In this document: one piece after another, positions 1 to 7,768 of the stretch | How the letters are laid out: each line of letters starts with the position of its first letter | How positions within the stretch are numbered: the stretch's first letter is position 1 | DNA from: Azoarcus sp. PA01 | GTDB taxonomy: Bacteria > Pseudomonadota > Gammaproteobacteria > Burkholderiales > Rhodocyclaceae | Assembly: GCA_001274695.2 (NCBI GenBank) | Contig: LARU01000002.1 | Location: forward strand, 1,116,001 to 1,180,000 | DNA length: 64,000 nt | Direction: 5' to 3' | The notes under the pieces: generated by a model | Seen by the model: the letters and a program-made list of their open reading frames with translations, nothing else | Told to the model about the DNA's origin: nothing | Databases searched by the model: none | Made by a program: the position numbers and the translations under genes

Positions 1-71
1 GACGAGCGCGAGCGGGAAGAATGGGAAGAATGGGGTCAGACTCGATTTTCGCCTGATCCCCCGTAATATCG

Positions 72-99
72 AAAAAGATCGCTGCGGCGGTCTTTTTTT
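72..99 (+). terminator. Rho-independent terminator-like hairpin
   Basis: An A-rich arm at 72-82 pairs with a T-rich arm at 88-98 around a short GC loop and ends in a run of seven T. This is a classic intrinsic terminator shape, readable on both strands because the arms are A-rich and T-rich. The gene it serves lies outside the window to the left. Between here and 208 I see no convincing gene; a 22-codon frame at 132-200 has no recognisable features. Confidence 0.55.
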
Positions 100-207
100 A
101 TTGGCTCCGGTCCGGGCCGCGACAGCGGAAAATGTCACCGCCTGCCGATGACCCTCTGGCGCAGCAACTCGACGGCGGAGACGACTATCGCGCGGCGTGA
201 GGGGTAC

Positions 208-1089
<882 letters not shown>

Positions 1090-1093
<4 letters not shown>

Positions 1094-1371
1094 TCAGCAC
1101 GCAGAAGCTTGCGGCGACGCGCGAAAGCGCGCTCCAGGGCCGGTGCCGGTTGCGGCGGCGACAGCAGCGCCCGTGCAAAGCACTCCTGATCGGCCAGCGA
1201 CAGGCGGATGACTTCGGCCTGCTCGATAGCGCGCTGCGCGGCTTCCTGCACGGCAGCGATGACAAAATCAGTCATGGTGCGCCCTTGAAGTTCAGCGGCG
1301 CGCTTGAGCATCGAATGCAGATCCGTGCTGATCCGGGCTTCGAGACGGGCTGTGGAAATGGCTGCAGGCAT
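1090..1371 (-). CDS. DUF1778 (TacA-like) antitoxin
   Basis: This 93-residue protein has an N-terminal ribbon-helix-helix (R-L-E-A-R-I-S-T-D-L-H-S-M-L-K-R-A-A-E-L-Q-G) followed by a flexible acidic and basic tail, as in DUF1778 antitoxins that bind GNAT toxins and repress their own operon. The start at 1371 is supported by an AGGAGG box six to ten bases upstream. It is the first gene of a two-gene operon with the GNAT toxin, and a perfect palindrome lies just upstream (1396-1412), which is the likely autoregulatory operator. Confidence 0.85.
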
Positions 1372-1395
1372 GGTGTTGTCCTCCTGAGGCAAGGA

Positions 1396-1412
1396 TACGG
1401 CAGACTGCCGTA
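1396..1412. promoter_or_regulatory. Palindromic operator of the toxin-antitoxin operon
   Basis: TACGGCAG-A-CTGCCGTA is a perfect 8-base inverted repeat with a one-base centre, 25 bases upstream of the DUF1778 start. Ribbon-helix-helix antitoxins bind such short palindromes over their own promoter, so it is most likely the autoregulation site. Binding itself is inferred from position. Confidence 0.6.
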
Positions 1413-1478
1413 CATTGCCACGCCCTTCTCGTACGATTTTCAGCTGCCCCTGTTTCATGCTTCCCCAGAGCCGCCGCC

Positions 1479-2084
1479 TCACGCCCCCGCGAACGCGGCC
1501 GGGCGGCCGAAGTGGAAGCCTTGGTAGAAATCGAAGCCGAGCGCGCGGCAGCGGCGGGCGCGCTCGGTGGTGTCGACTTTCTCGGCCAAGAGCCGCGCCG
1601 GGTAGAGCCGCAGGCGGCGCACGAGCCGTTCGAGCGCGTCGGGGTCGAGCTGCAGCACGTCGATCTTGACGATGTCGACGAGCCCGAGCAGCGGCTCGTA
1701 GGCGGGCGTGATCGCGCAGAAGTCGTCGAGCGCGAGGCGGTAGCCGAGGTGCTTGAGTTCGGCGCAGCGGTGCACGATCGTGTCGTCGACTTCGATCGTT
1801 TCGAGCAGTTCGAGGACTACGTCCTCTTTCGGCAGACATTCGACGCCGCGGCCGAGCAGGGTTTCGGCGTCGAGGTTGACGAACGCGGCGCAGCCACCCA
1901 TGACGCTGTGCACGCCGAGCCGGCCGAAGACGCGAGTGATCACTTGCGCGGTCGCGCGCGCCCCATCGCTGACTTTCGCTTCGCCCGAGCCGTCGTCGCG
2001 GAACAGCAGCTCATAGGCAATCACATTGCGCTCCTTGTTCAGGATCGGCTGACGCGCGACGAACACTTCGTTCTGGCTACCCAT
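1479..2084 (-). CDS. EAL-like domain protein lacking the HDOD half
   Basis: The 201 residues match the N-terminal EAL half of YuxH-type EAL-HDOD proteins: F-V-A-R-Q-P-I near residue 8, A-Y-E-L-L-F-R, A-F-V-N-L, L-A-L-D-D-F, D-I-V-K-I-D-V and F-Y-Q-G-F-H-F-G-R-P at the end. The classic E-A-L-x-R motif is replaced by E-L-L-F-R, as usual in this branch, so c-di-GMP hydrolysis is doubtful. Family members normally continue for about 200 residues with an HDOD domain; this one stops shortly after the EAL fold, so it is either a naturally short form or truncated. The start at 2084 has a GGAGG box; a further ATG at 2096 is less well placed. Confidence 0.75.
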   Translation of the reverse strand: MGSQNEVFVARQPILNKERNVIAYELLFRDDGSGEAKVSDGARATAQVITRVFGRLGVHSVMGGCAAFVNLDAETLLGRGVECLPKEDVVLELLETIEVDDTIVHRCAELKHLGYRLALDDFCAITPAYEPLLGLVDIVKIDVLQLDPDALERLVRRLRLYPARLLAEKVDTTERARRCRALGFDFYQGFHFGRPAAFAGA

Positions 2085-2493
2085 GATTGCCTCCATTGGC
2101 GTGGTTCCGGCGGCGTATCCTGCCTCGACCGCCCTGCCCGGTGCTTTTCCGAGCCATGACTGCATTGTTCTCCACTGCGGCTGAACGGCTCATGAAAGCG
2201 GCATTCACTGCGCGTTCACGTTGAAAAAATGGCCAGAGCCGGTTTTTCTTCCTTGCACTATGACGAAAAACGACACGCTGCCACCGTCCGGCGAAGCCGC
2301 CCTGTCTTCGAATTGCATAGGGCGAATGCCGTTGTCGGCGTCGATTCCGTATTGCACCAGGCATGGAGCAAACAGCGGTCCCGCTCGGAATCAGGTCCCG
2401 CTCGCTCGCGCGGAAGCGCGACGGCTGCACGAGGGGCCCGCGTGACGGGCCGGGCGTGGTGACAAAAGGCACACATCGACGTAGCATGTCCAG
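2085..2493. other. Intergenic region without a recognised gene
   Basis: About 400 bases between the divergent EAL-like gene and the BrnT-like gene. Short open frames on both strands here show no domain pattern and are treated as chance. A GC hairpin (GGGCCCG/CGGGCC) lies near 2433-2451. No promoter could be assigned with confidence. Confidence 0.4.
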
Positions 2494-2787
2494 ATGAAAC
2501 CATTTCGCTGGAGTTCGGTGAAAAACGAGACGCTCAGAACGGAGCGAGGCATTTCGTTCGAGAGCATCGTTGTCGCAGTGGAATCGGGCGGGCTGCTGGA
2601 CATACTGGCGCACCCGAATCAGGCGAAATACCCAAGGCAGCACATCCTTGTCGTCGCGTGCGACGACTACGCCTATCTGGTACCGTTTGTCGAAGAGGAA
2701 GACTACATCTTTCTCAAGGCCGTGATCCCGAGTCGCAAGGCAGCGAGGGACTATTTGAATCAAGGTGAAGCAGATGCCGAAAACTGA
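2494..2787 (+). CDS. BrnT-family toxin-like protein
   Basis: This 97-residue protein opens with F-R-W-S-S-V-K-N-E-T-L-R-T-E-R-G-I-S-F-E-S, close to the F-x-W-D-x-x-K-x-x-x-N-x-x-K-H-G-V-S-F-E pattern of BrnT ribonuclease toxins, and ends in a K-A-V-I-P-S-R-K-A block like the I-x-S-A-R-x-A of that family. BrnT toxins have a barnase- or RelE-like fold and cleave RNA (family knowledge). The next gene overlaps its 3' end by 14 bases and encodes a matching antitoxin-type protein. The toxin-first order is as in brnTA loci. Confidence 0.7.
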   Translation: MKPFRWSSVKNETLRTERGISFESIVVAVESGGLLDILAHPNQAKYPRQHILVVACDDYAYLVPFVEEEDYIFLKAVIPSRKAARDYLNQGEADAEN

Positions 2788-3094
2788 CGACTACGAACGC
2801 GAAATTCTCGACGCCTACGAGAAAGGCCAGCTCAAGTCCGTTGCCACCAAAGCCGAGCTTGCGAAGTTCAAGGCAGCGGCGCGTGCGACCGCAATCAAGG
2901 ATCGTCGGGTCAATATCCGTTTGTCCTCCGGCGACCTGAGCGACATTCAAGTCAAGGCACTCGAAGAAGGGATACCGTACCAGACGCTCATCGCAAGTGT
3001 TCTCCACAAGTATGTGACGGGTCGATTGACCGAGCGCCCTGCACCGCCCGCCGCGAGCCCAGAGGCGAAGCGCCGCGTCCGGTCACGTGACTGA
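2774..3094 (+). CDS. Antitoxin of the BrnT-like pair (CopG/BrnA-like)
   Basis: This 106-residue protein has Y-E-R-E-I-L-D-A-Y-E-K-G near the N-terminus and a ribbon-helix-helix-like C-terminal part (R-V-N-I-R-L-S-S-G-D-L-S-D-I-Q-V-K-A-L-E-E-G-I-P-Y-Q). This pattern is typical of antitoxins next to BrnT-like toxins. The ATG at 2774 is preferred over a GTG nine bases earlier because the family begins near M-x-K-x-x-x-Y-E and an AAGGTG lies just upstream. It overlaps the toxin gene, so the two are co-translated. A degraded copy of its 3' part lies 140-200 bases downstream (3168-3231). Confidence 0.7.
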   Translation: MPKTDDYEREILDAYEKGQLKSVATKAELAKFKAAARATAIKDRRVNIRLSSGDLSDIQVKALEEGIPYQTLIASVLHKYVTGRLTERPAPPAASPEAKRRVRSRD

Positions 3095-3167
3095 CGGGGA
3101 ACGGACTACCGAGAATCAGACCCCCGATCCGTTCATCCCTTGCCCCCGGGGTCGAGGCTCCTGAATC

Positions 3168-3231
3168 GGGGATGTCGTAACAGACGCTCACCGCAAGTGT
3201 TCTCCAGAAGTACGTTACTGTCGGTTGACCG
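3168..3231 (+). pseudogene. Decayed duplicate of the antitoxin gene 3' segment
   Basis: This stretch is roughly 80% identical to 2968-3032 inside the antitoxin gene, including an identical run around CGCAAGTGTTCTCCA. It contains in-frame stops (TAA at the position of the P-Y codons) and no start. It is a fragment left by a tandem duplication of the antitoxin end, or a remnant of a second related toxin-antitoxin locus. It ends just before the ribosome binding site of the patatin gene. Confidence 0.7.
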
Positions 3232-3246
3232 TAATGGAGATGCGAG

Positions 3247-4359
3247 ATGGAAAAATCCAAGGCGGAAAAACCCGACGCGGAAAAACCCGCGCCCATTCCC
3301 GTTTCACTGATATTGAGCGGTGGCCTGGCGCTCGGCGCCTACCAGGCGGGCGTTCTCGAAGCGTTCGACGAGTCGGGGCTGGTCGAAACGGTGGCGGTCG
3401 CGGGTTCGTCGATCGGCGCACTGAACGGCGCCCTGTTCGTCGGCAATCCGGCGGACAGGCGGACTGCGCAACTGCGCGCCTTCTGGGCGCGCATCACGTC
3501 GAACGTGCTGCCGGGAAAATGGCTCCAGCCGGGCGGTCTCGCCGACCCGCGCCTGTTCCGTCACGCGAGGAACTGGATCAATACGCTCGGCGCGCACGTT
3601 GCGGGCGTGCCGAACCTGTTCCGCCTGCGCACTTTCCTCGACGCCGGGCCGAGCGAAGTCCCGAGTTTCTACGATTCCTCGCGAACGCGGGTGACGCTCG
3701 CCGAAATGGTCGACTTCGACCGGCTCAACGACGGGCCGGTGCGCTATTGCGCGGTCGCCACCGACGTCGAAACGAGCGCCGCGGTGCCGTTCGACACGGC
3801 GCACGGGGCGCGGATCACGATCGATCACCTGCTCGCGAGCTCGTCGCTGCTGCCGTCGTTTCCGCCGGTGCGCATCGGCACGCGCCTGCTCGCCGACGGC
3901 GGCCTGTGCGCGAACGCGCCGCTCGAGCCTTTTCTTGCGTCCGACCGCGTCGGCAAGCTGCCTTCGCTGTGCATCCTCATCGACCTGTTCTCGCCCGAAG
4001 CGAAGCCGCCGCGCACGCTCGAAGCGGCGATGGAGCGCGGGACGGACATCAAATTTGCGGCGCAGACACGCCTGAGACTCGAAGCGATCGAGCGCGAACG
4101 CCGCCTCGAAGCCGCTTTCGAGCCCACTGAAGCCGACGAGCGCGGAACGGATCTGATCCACCTCTGCTACCGGCCGCTCCCGCACGATGCGGGCTCGGAA
4201 AAGCAGTACGACTTCTCGAGCGAGACGCTCGCGGACCGCTGGCAGTACGGGCGGGCCGACGGCCGGCTCGCGCTCGAGCGGATCCGCGCGCTGGCGCAGG
4301 AAACAGGTCAGGGAGCGGGGCTGCGCGTTCATCGCATCGGCGCGTGGACGACGCCGTAG
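3247..4359 (+). CDS. Patatin-like phospholipase
   Basis: The 370-residue protein shows the full patatin signature: an oxyanion-hole G-G-L-A-L-G-A-Y-Q-A-G near residue 26, the nucleophile elbow G-S-S-I-G near residue 54 (Ser catalytic) and the D-G-G motif (L-A-D-G-G-L) near residue 218 that supplies the catalytic Asp. Such enzymes hydrolyse acyl esters of lipids with a Ser-Asp dyad. The lysine- and glutamate-rich N-terminus (about 17 residues) precedes the domain; no signal peptide is seen, so a cytoplasmic or membrane-peripheral enzyme is likely. The ATG at 3247 follows a GGAGATGCGAG sequence. It is a single gene; its substrate is unknown. Confidence 0.9.
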   Translation: MEKSKAEKPDAEKPAPIPVSLILSGGLALGAYQAGVLEAFDESGLVETVAVAGSSIGALNGALFVGNPADRRTAQLRAFWARITSNVLPGKWLQPGGLADPRLFRHARNWINTLGAHVAGVPNLFRLRTFLDAGPSEVPSFYDSSRTRVTLAEMVDFDRLNDGPVRYCAVATDVETSAAVPFDTAHGARITIDHLLASSSLLPSFPPVRIGTRLLADGGLCANAPLEPFLASDRVGKLPSLCILIDLFSPEAKPPRTLEAAMERGTDIKFAAQTRLRLEAIERERRLEAAFEPTEADERGTDLIHLCYRPLPHDAGSEKQYDFSSETLADRWQYGRADGRLALERIRALAQETGQGAGLRVHRIGAWTTP

Positions 4360-4406
4360 CGCGGAACGGCGGCGCCGCGCCGCGGCAGGCGGAGCGTGCC
4401 GGGCGG

Positions 4407-5246
4407 CTACCGCGCGGCTTTCGCGATCGACGCGACGGTCTCGTCGATGAGCCGGCGCGCGATGCTGAAACGATGGGGCAGGCGGGGCAGGCGGTCGATG
4501 CCGAACCAGTCGGCGGCTTCGATCTCGCCGGGCTGCGGGACGATCTCGCCGCTGACGTAGTCGGCGACGAAGGCGATCATCAGCGAATGCGGAAAAGGCC
4601 ACGGCTGGCTGTCGAAATAGCGCAGGTTCGTGATCTCGACGCCGACCTCTTCGCGCACTTCGCGCTGCAGCGTCTCTTCGAGCGTCTCGCCCGGCTCGAC
4701 GAAACCGGCCAGCGCGCTGTACATGCCTTCCGGGAAATGCGGCGAGCGCGCGAGCAGCAGTTCGGGTCCACGCCGCACCAGCCCCATCACCGCCGGCGAC
4801 AGCCGCGGATAGCCCGCAAGCCCGCAATCGGGGCATACGCGCGCCCGCTCCGCCTGCTTCAGCGCCGTCGCCGACCCGCAGCGCCCGCAATACCGGTGGG
4901 TGTCGTCCCACTCGACGATCTGGATCGCGCGACCGGCGATCGTCAGCACCGTTTCGTCGAGCCGCCCGAAAAGCCTGCGCAAGCCCTGCCACTGGGCGCG
5001 TTCGGGCAGCTCGGGGGATGCTTCGACGGCAGCCGTGAAGCAGCCCCGCTCGCCGAGTCGGCCAAGATAGTGGCGGCAACGCCCGGCGGCGACGCCCAAT
5101 TCTTCCAGCTCGCGGCGGCACGGGACGCGCGCCTCGGCTCCGTCACTGATCACGAGCAGGCTGCCCGCGTTGAACACGAACCACAGGTCGCTGTCGCTCG
5201 CCTGCACAGGTTCGGTGATTCCCGGCACAAAAGTGTCCATGCTCAT
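4407..5246 (-). CDS. nudC: NAD(+)/NADH pyrophosphatase (NudC)
   Basis: This 279-residue protein has the NudC architecture: an N-terminal domain, a zinc ribbon with two C-x2-C knuckles (Y-C-G-R-C-G and C-P-D-C-G, residues about 119-140), the Nudix box G-x5-E-x7-R-E-V-R-E-E-x-G-V near residue 180, and the NADH-specific D-S-Q-P-W-P-F-P-H-S motif just after it. NudC hydrolyses NAD(H) to NMN(H) and AMP and removes NAD caps from RNA. The start at 5246 (M-S-M-D) is preferred because the frame upstream has no family match; the ATG two codons later is possible. It is convergent with the patatin gene. Confidence 0.92.
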   Translation of the reverse strand: MSMDTFVPGITEPVQASDSDLWFVFNAGSLLVISDGAEARVPCRRELEELGVAAGRCRHYLGRLGERGCFTAAVEASPELPERAQWQGLRRLFGRLDETVLTIAGRAIQIVEWDDTHRYCGRCGSATALKQAERARVCPDCGLAGYPRLSPAVMGLVRRGPELLLARSPHFPEGMYSALAGFVEPGETLEETLQREVREEVGVEITNLRYFDSQPWPFPHSLMIAFVADYVSGEIVPQPGEIEAADWFGIDRLPRLPHRFSIARRLIDETVASIAKAAR

Positions 5247-5420
5247 CGGTTGATTCCCGCTGTTCGTCGCTCGGCGATAGTCTCCACGCTTTGCGCGGCG
5301 GCTGGAAGTGCCGGGCCATCTCCTTCGGCGCGCTGCGTGCAGGCCTGCGCCGCCGTGGCGTGCCACGGGCACGAACCACGCCCCTGCCGTCAGCAAGAGA
5401 CCGGCCCGCGGGCAGCAGCG

Positions 5421-6827
5421 TCATCGCGCCAAGGGCTGCGCGTCGGCCCGCGGCAGCAGCATGCCGAACGTCGTGACGCCATCGGCCGATTCGGCGCTCA
5501 TCGTTCCGCCGTGCGCCTCGACGATCGCGCGCGTGATCGCGAGCCCGAGCCCCGCCCCTTCGCCATGGCGCTGGCGGTCGGCGCTGGCGCGATGGAAGCG
5601 CTCGAAGACTCGCGACAGCTGGTCGGGCGAAATCGTGTCGCCGTGGTTTCGCACGCGCAGCGCGACCTGCGGGCCTTCGTCCGCGATCGTGATCTCGATC
5701 GTCCCCCCCGGCTGCGCATGGCGGATCGCGTTCGACAGCAGGTTCGACATCGCGCGGCGCAGCATCAGCGCGTCGCCGCGCACGCGCGCCTCGCCGCGCA
5801 CATCGATTCTCACGCCGCGCTCCTCCGCGAGCGCTTCGTAGAATTCGGCGAGGGCGCGGGCTTCGGCGGCGAGCTCGACGGATTCGTCAGGATGCGGCAG
5901 GCGACCGTTCTCCGCTTTCGCGATGAACAGCATGTCGCCGACCATGCGTGCGATGCGCTCGTATTCCTCGAGGTTCGACGCCAGCACGTCGCGGTATTCA
6001 TCGGCGCTGCGCGGGCGCGACAGGCACACCGCGGTCTGCGTCATCAGGTTCGATACCGGCGTGCGCAGCTCGTGCGCGATGTCGGCGGAGAAGTCGGAAA
6101 GACGCTGGAACGCGGACTCGAGACGGTCGAGCATGCCGTTGAGCGCTTCGACGAGCTCATGCACTTCGGCCGGCGCATCGGCATCGTCGAGTCGCTCGCC
6201 GAGCCGCGCGGCCGACAAGGCGCCGGCGGTCGCCGTCACCCGCCGCAACGGCGCCAGGCCGTGATGCGCGGCCCACCAGCCGAGCATCGCCGCAACCACC
6301 GCCGCGACCGAGATGCCGAGCCACAGCCCGCGCCGGGTCGCGTCGAGGAAATGCGCGTGGTGCGTGATGTCGAGCCCGACCAGCGCGGTGACGCGGCTCG
6401 CGTCGCCCGCCACCGACGGCAGCGCGAACGTCCTTTCCCGGCCGACGTAATCGCGCCCGTCCTTTTCCCAGCTCGCGACGCCCGGCGGCAGGCGCTGCCC
6501 GGCGAGCTGCGGCGCAGTGAACATGGCTGGATGGACGGCGTAGATGACGCTGCCTGCGGCGTCGCGCAGCAGCACGCCGACCATGTCATGGCCGACGAAC
6601 GCGTCATCGAGGCGCCGCCCGAGCGTGTCGCGCGCCGCGGGCGTCGCGGACGTGCGCAGGTGGTTCTCGATCAGCGCGAACTTGCCGAGCAGCTCGTGGT
6701 TGTCGAGCTCGACGAAATGCGCTTCGACCGCGCGCCCGAGCACGACGCCGACGACGATCAGCAGGCTCGCCGTCATCGCCGCGAACAGCAGCGCGAGCCG
6801 CGCGGTCAGCGACAGCGGGCGCTTCAC
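5421..6827 (-). CDS. Two-component sensor histidine kinase (heavy-metal sensor type)
   Basis: The 468 residues comprise TM1 at about 9-31, a periplasmic sensor region, TM2 at about 166-186, HAMP, a HisKA domain with H252 in [13 protein letters not shown], and an ATPase domain with N-L-L-S-N-A-I-R-H (361-370) and G-E-G-A-G-L-G-L-A (422-430). The layout resembles CusS/IrlS kinases that sense metals in the periplasm. The start is a GTG at 6827 that overlaps the stop of the upstream regulator gene (GTGA), so the kinase is translationally coupled to it. The partner response regulator carries a frameshift, which would affect the whole system if real. Confidence 0.88.
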   Translation of the reverse strand: MKRPLSLTARLALLFAAMTASLLIVVGVVLGRAVEAHFVELDNHELLGKFALIENHLRTSATPAARDTLGRRLDDAFVGHDMVGVLLRDAAGSVIYAVHPAMFTAPQLAGQRLPPGVASWEKDGRDYVGRERTFALPSVAGDASRVTALVGLDITHHAHFLDATRRGLWLGISVAAVVAAMLGWWAAHHGLAPLRRVTATAGALSAARLGERLDDADAPAEVHELVEALNGMLDRLESAFQRLSDFSADIAHELRTPVSNLMTQTAVCLSRPRSADEYRDVLASNLEEYERIARMVGDMLFIAKAENGRLPHPDESVELAAEARALAEFYEALAEERGVRIDVRGEARVRGDALMLRRAMSNLLSNAIRHAQPGGTIEITIADEGPQVALRVRNHGDTISPDQLSRVFERFHRASADRQRHGEGAGLGLAITRAIVEAHGGTMSAESADGVTTFGMLLPRADAQPLAR

Positions 6828-7503
6828 CGCGGCTGCGGCGCTTCGAGCACGTAGCCCATGCCGCGCACCGTGCGGATCAGTTTCGGCTCGAACGGGTCGT
6901 CGACTTTCGCGCGCAGCCGCCGCACCGCGACTTCGATGACGTTGGTGTCGCTGTCGAAGTTCATGTCCCACACCTGCGACGCGATCAGCGAGCGCGGCAG
7001 CACTTCGCCCTGGCGGCGCAGCAGCAGTTCGAGCAGCGCGAACTCCTTCGACGTCAGGTCGATCTTCACGCCCCGCGCGTCACCCGCCGGCGCAGCAGAT
7101 CGAGTTCGAGATCGCCCGCGCTGTAGATCTCCGGCTCCTTCGCCTTGCCGCGGCGCAGCAGCGTGCGCACGCGCGCGAGCAGCTCGGAAAACGCGAACGG
7201 CTTGACGAGGTAATCGTCGGCGCCGAGCTCGAGCCCGCGCACGCGGTCCTCGACCTGGTCGCGCGCGGTCAGGAACAGCACCGGCAGGTCGCGCCCGCTG
7301 CGCCGCACCGTCTGCAGCACGCCCCAGCCATCGAGCGACGGCAACATCACGTCGAGCACCATCAGATCGTAGTCGCCGTCGAGCGCGAGATGCAGGCCGT
7401 CGAGCCCGTCACGCGCGAGATCGACGACAAAGCCCGCTTCAGCCAGCCCCTGGCGCAGGTAATCCCCGGTTTTCGGCTCGTCCTCGACGATCAGGATTTT
7501 CAT
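6824..7503 (-). pseudogene. OmpR-family response regulator split by a frameshift
   Basis: The receiver half (7066-7503, 145 residues) has E-D-E-P, D-V-M-L-P (phospho-Asp) and K-P-F, and continues into the linker. The frame then ends at a TGA (7066-7068), while the winged-helix half ([17 protein letters not shown] to the R-R-L-R-A-K-V-D and V-R-G-M-G-Y-V-L-E end) continues in another frame from a GTG at 7069. In intact CusR/CopR-type proteins the two halves are joined by a short linker. Loss of one base in the G-run at about 7071-7074 explains the break. The GTGA overlap could still let ribosomes restart and make the DNA-binding half separately. A sequencing error, a true mutation and programmed slippage are all possible. 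Confidence 0.8.
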
Positions 7504-7768
7504 TGCTCGTATCCCCCGCGGCTATCCGCGAGCGCATTCTGCCCCGGCACACGCCGATACGAGCGGAGATTACAAAGATGTAATCGGCGCGTCAGCCTCC
7601 TGACTGCGCCGTCGCGCCGGAGCGATGAAGCTGGCGTGGCCGGCACACTGCAGCCCCCGTCCGGGTGGGTCTCGTGCCGAGGCGTCCGCCGCGCGCCAAC
7701 GAGGCGCGAGACCCACCTGGACGGGGGCGGGCAGCAACCGTCGATGCCGCAAAGGGAAAGCTCCGCCG
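7504..7768. repeat. Long perfect-pairing hairpin (25-bp arms) in an intergenic gap
   Basis: Within this 265-base gap, arm 7654-7678 pairs with arm 7703-7727 over all 25 positions (23 Watson-Crick, two G-U as RNA), with a 24-base loop. It lies about 40 bases past the stop of the LuxR gene and upstream of the response regulator start. There is no T-run, so it is not a plain terminator. It could be a transcript-stabilising hairpin, a REP-like element or a remnant of a small transposable element. No gene is seen in the gap. Confidence 0.7.

Noticed and set aside
28..60. GGGGTCAGACTCGATTTT-type sequence, often seen near RAYT transposases
   Set aside because: Only the motif is visible; no transposase or paired inverted copy lies inside the window.
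1415..1669. Possible small gene over the 3' part of the EAL-like gene on the plus strand
   Set aside because: Arg/Ala-rich shadow without any pattern.
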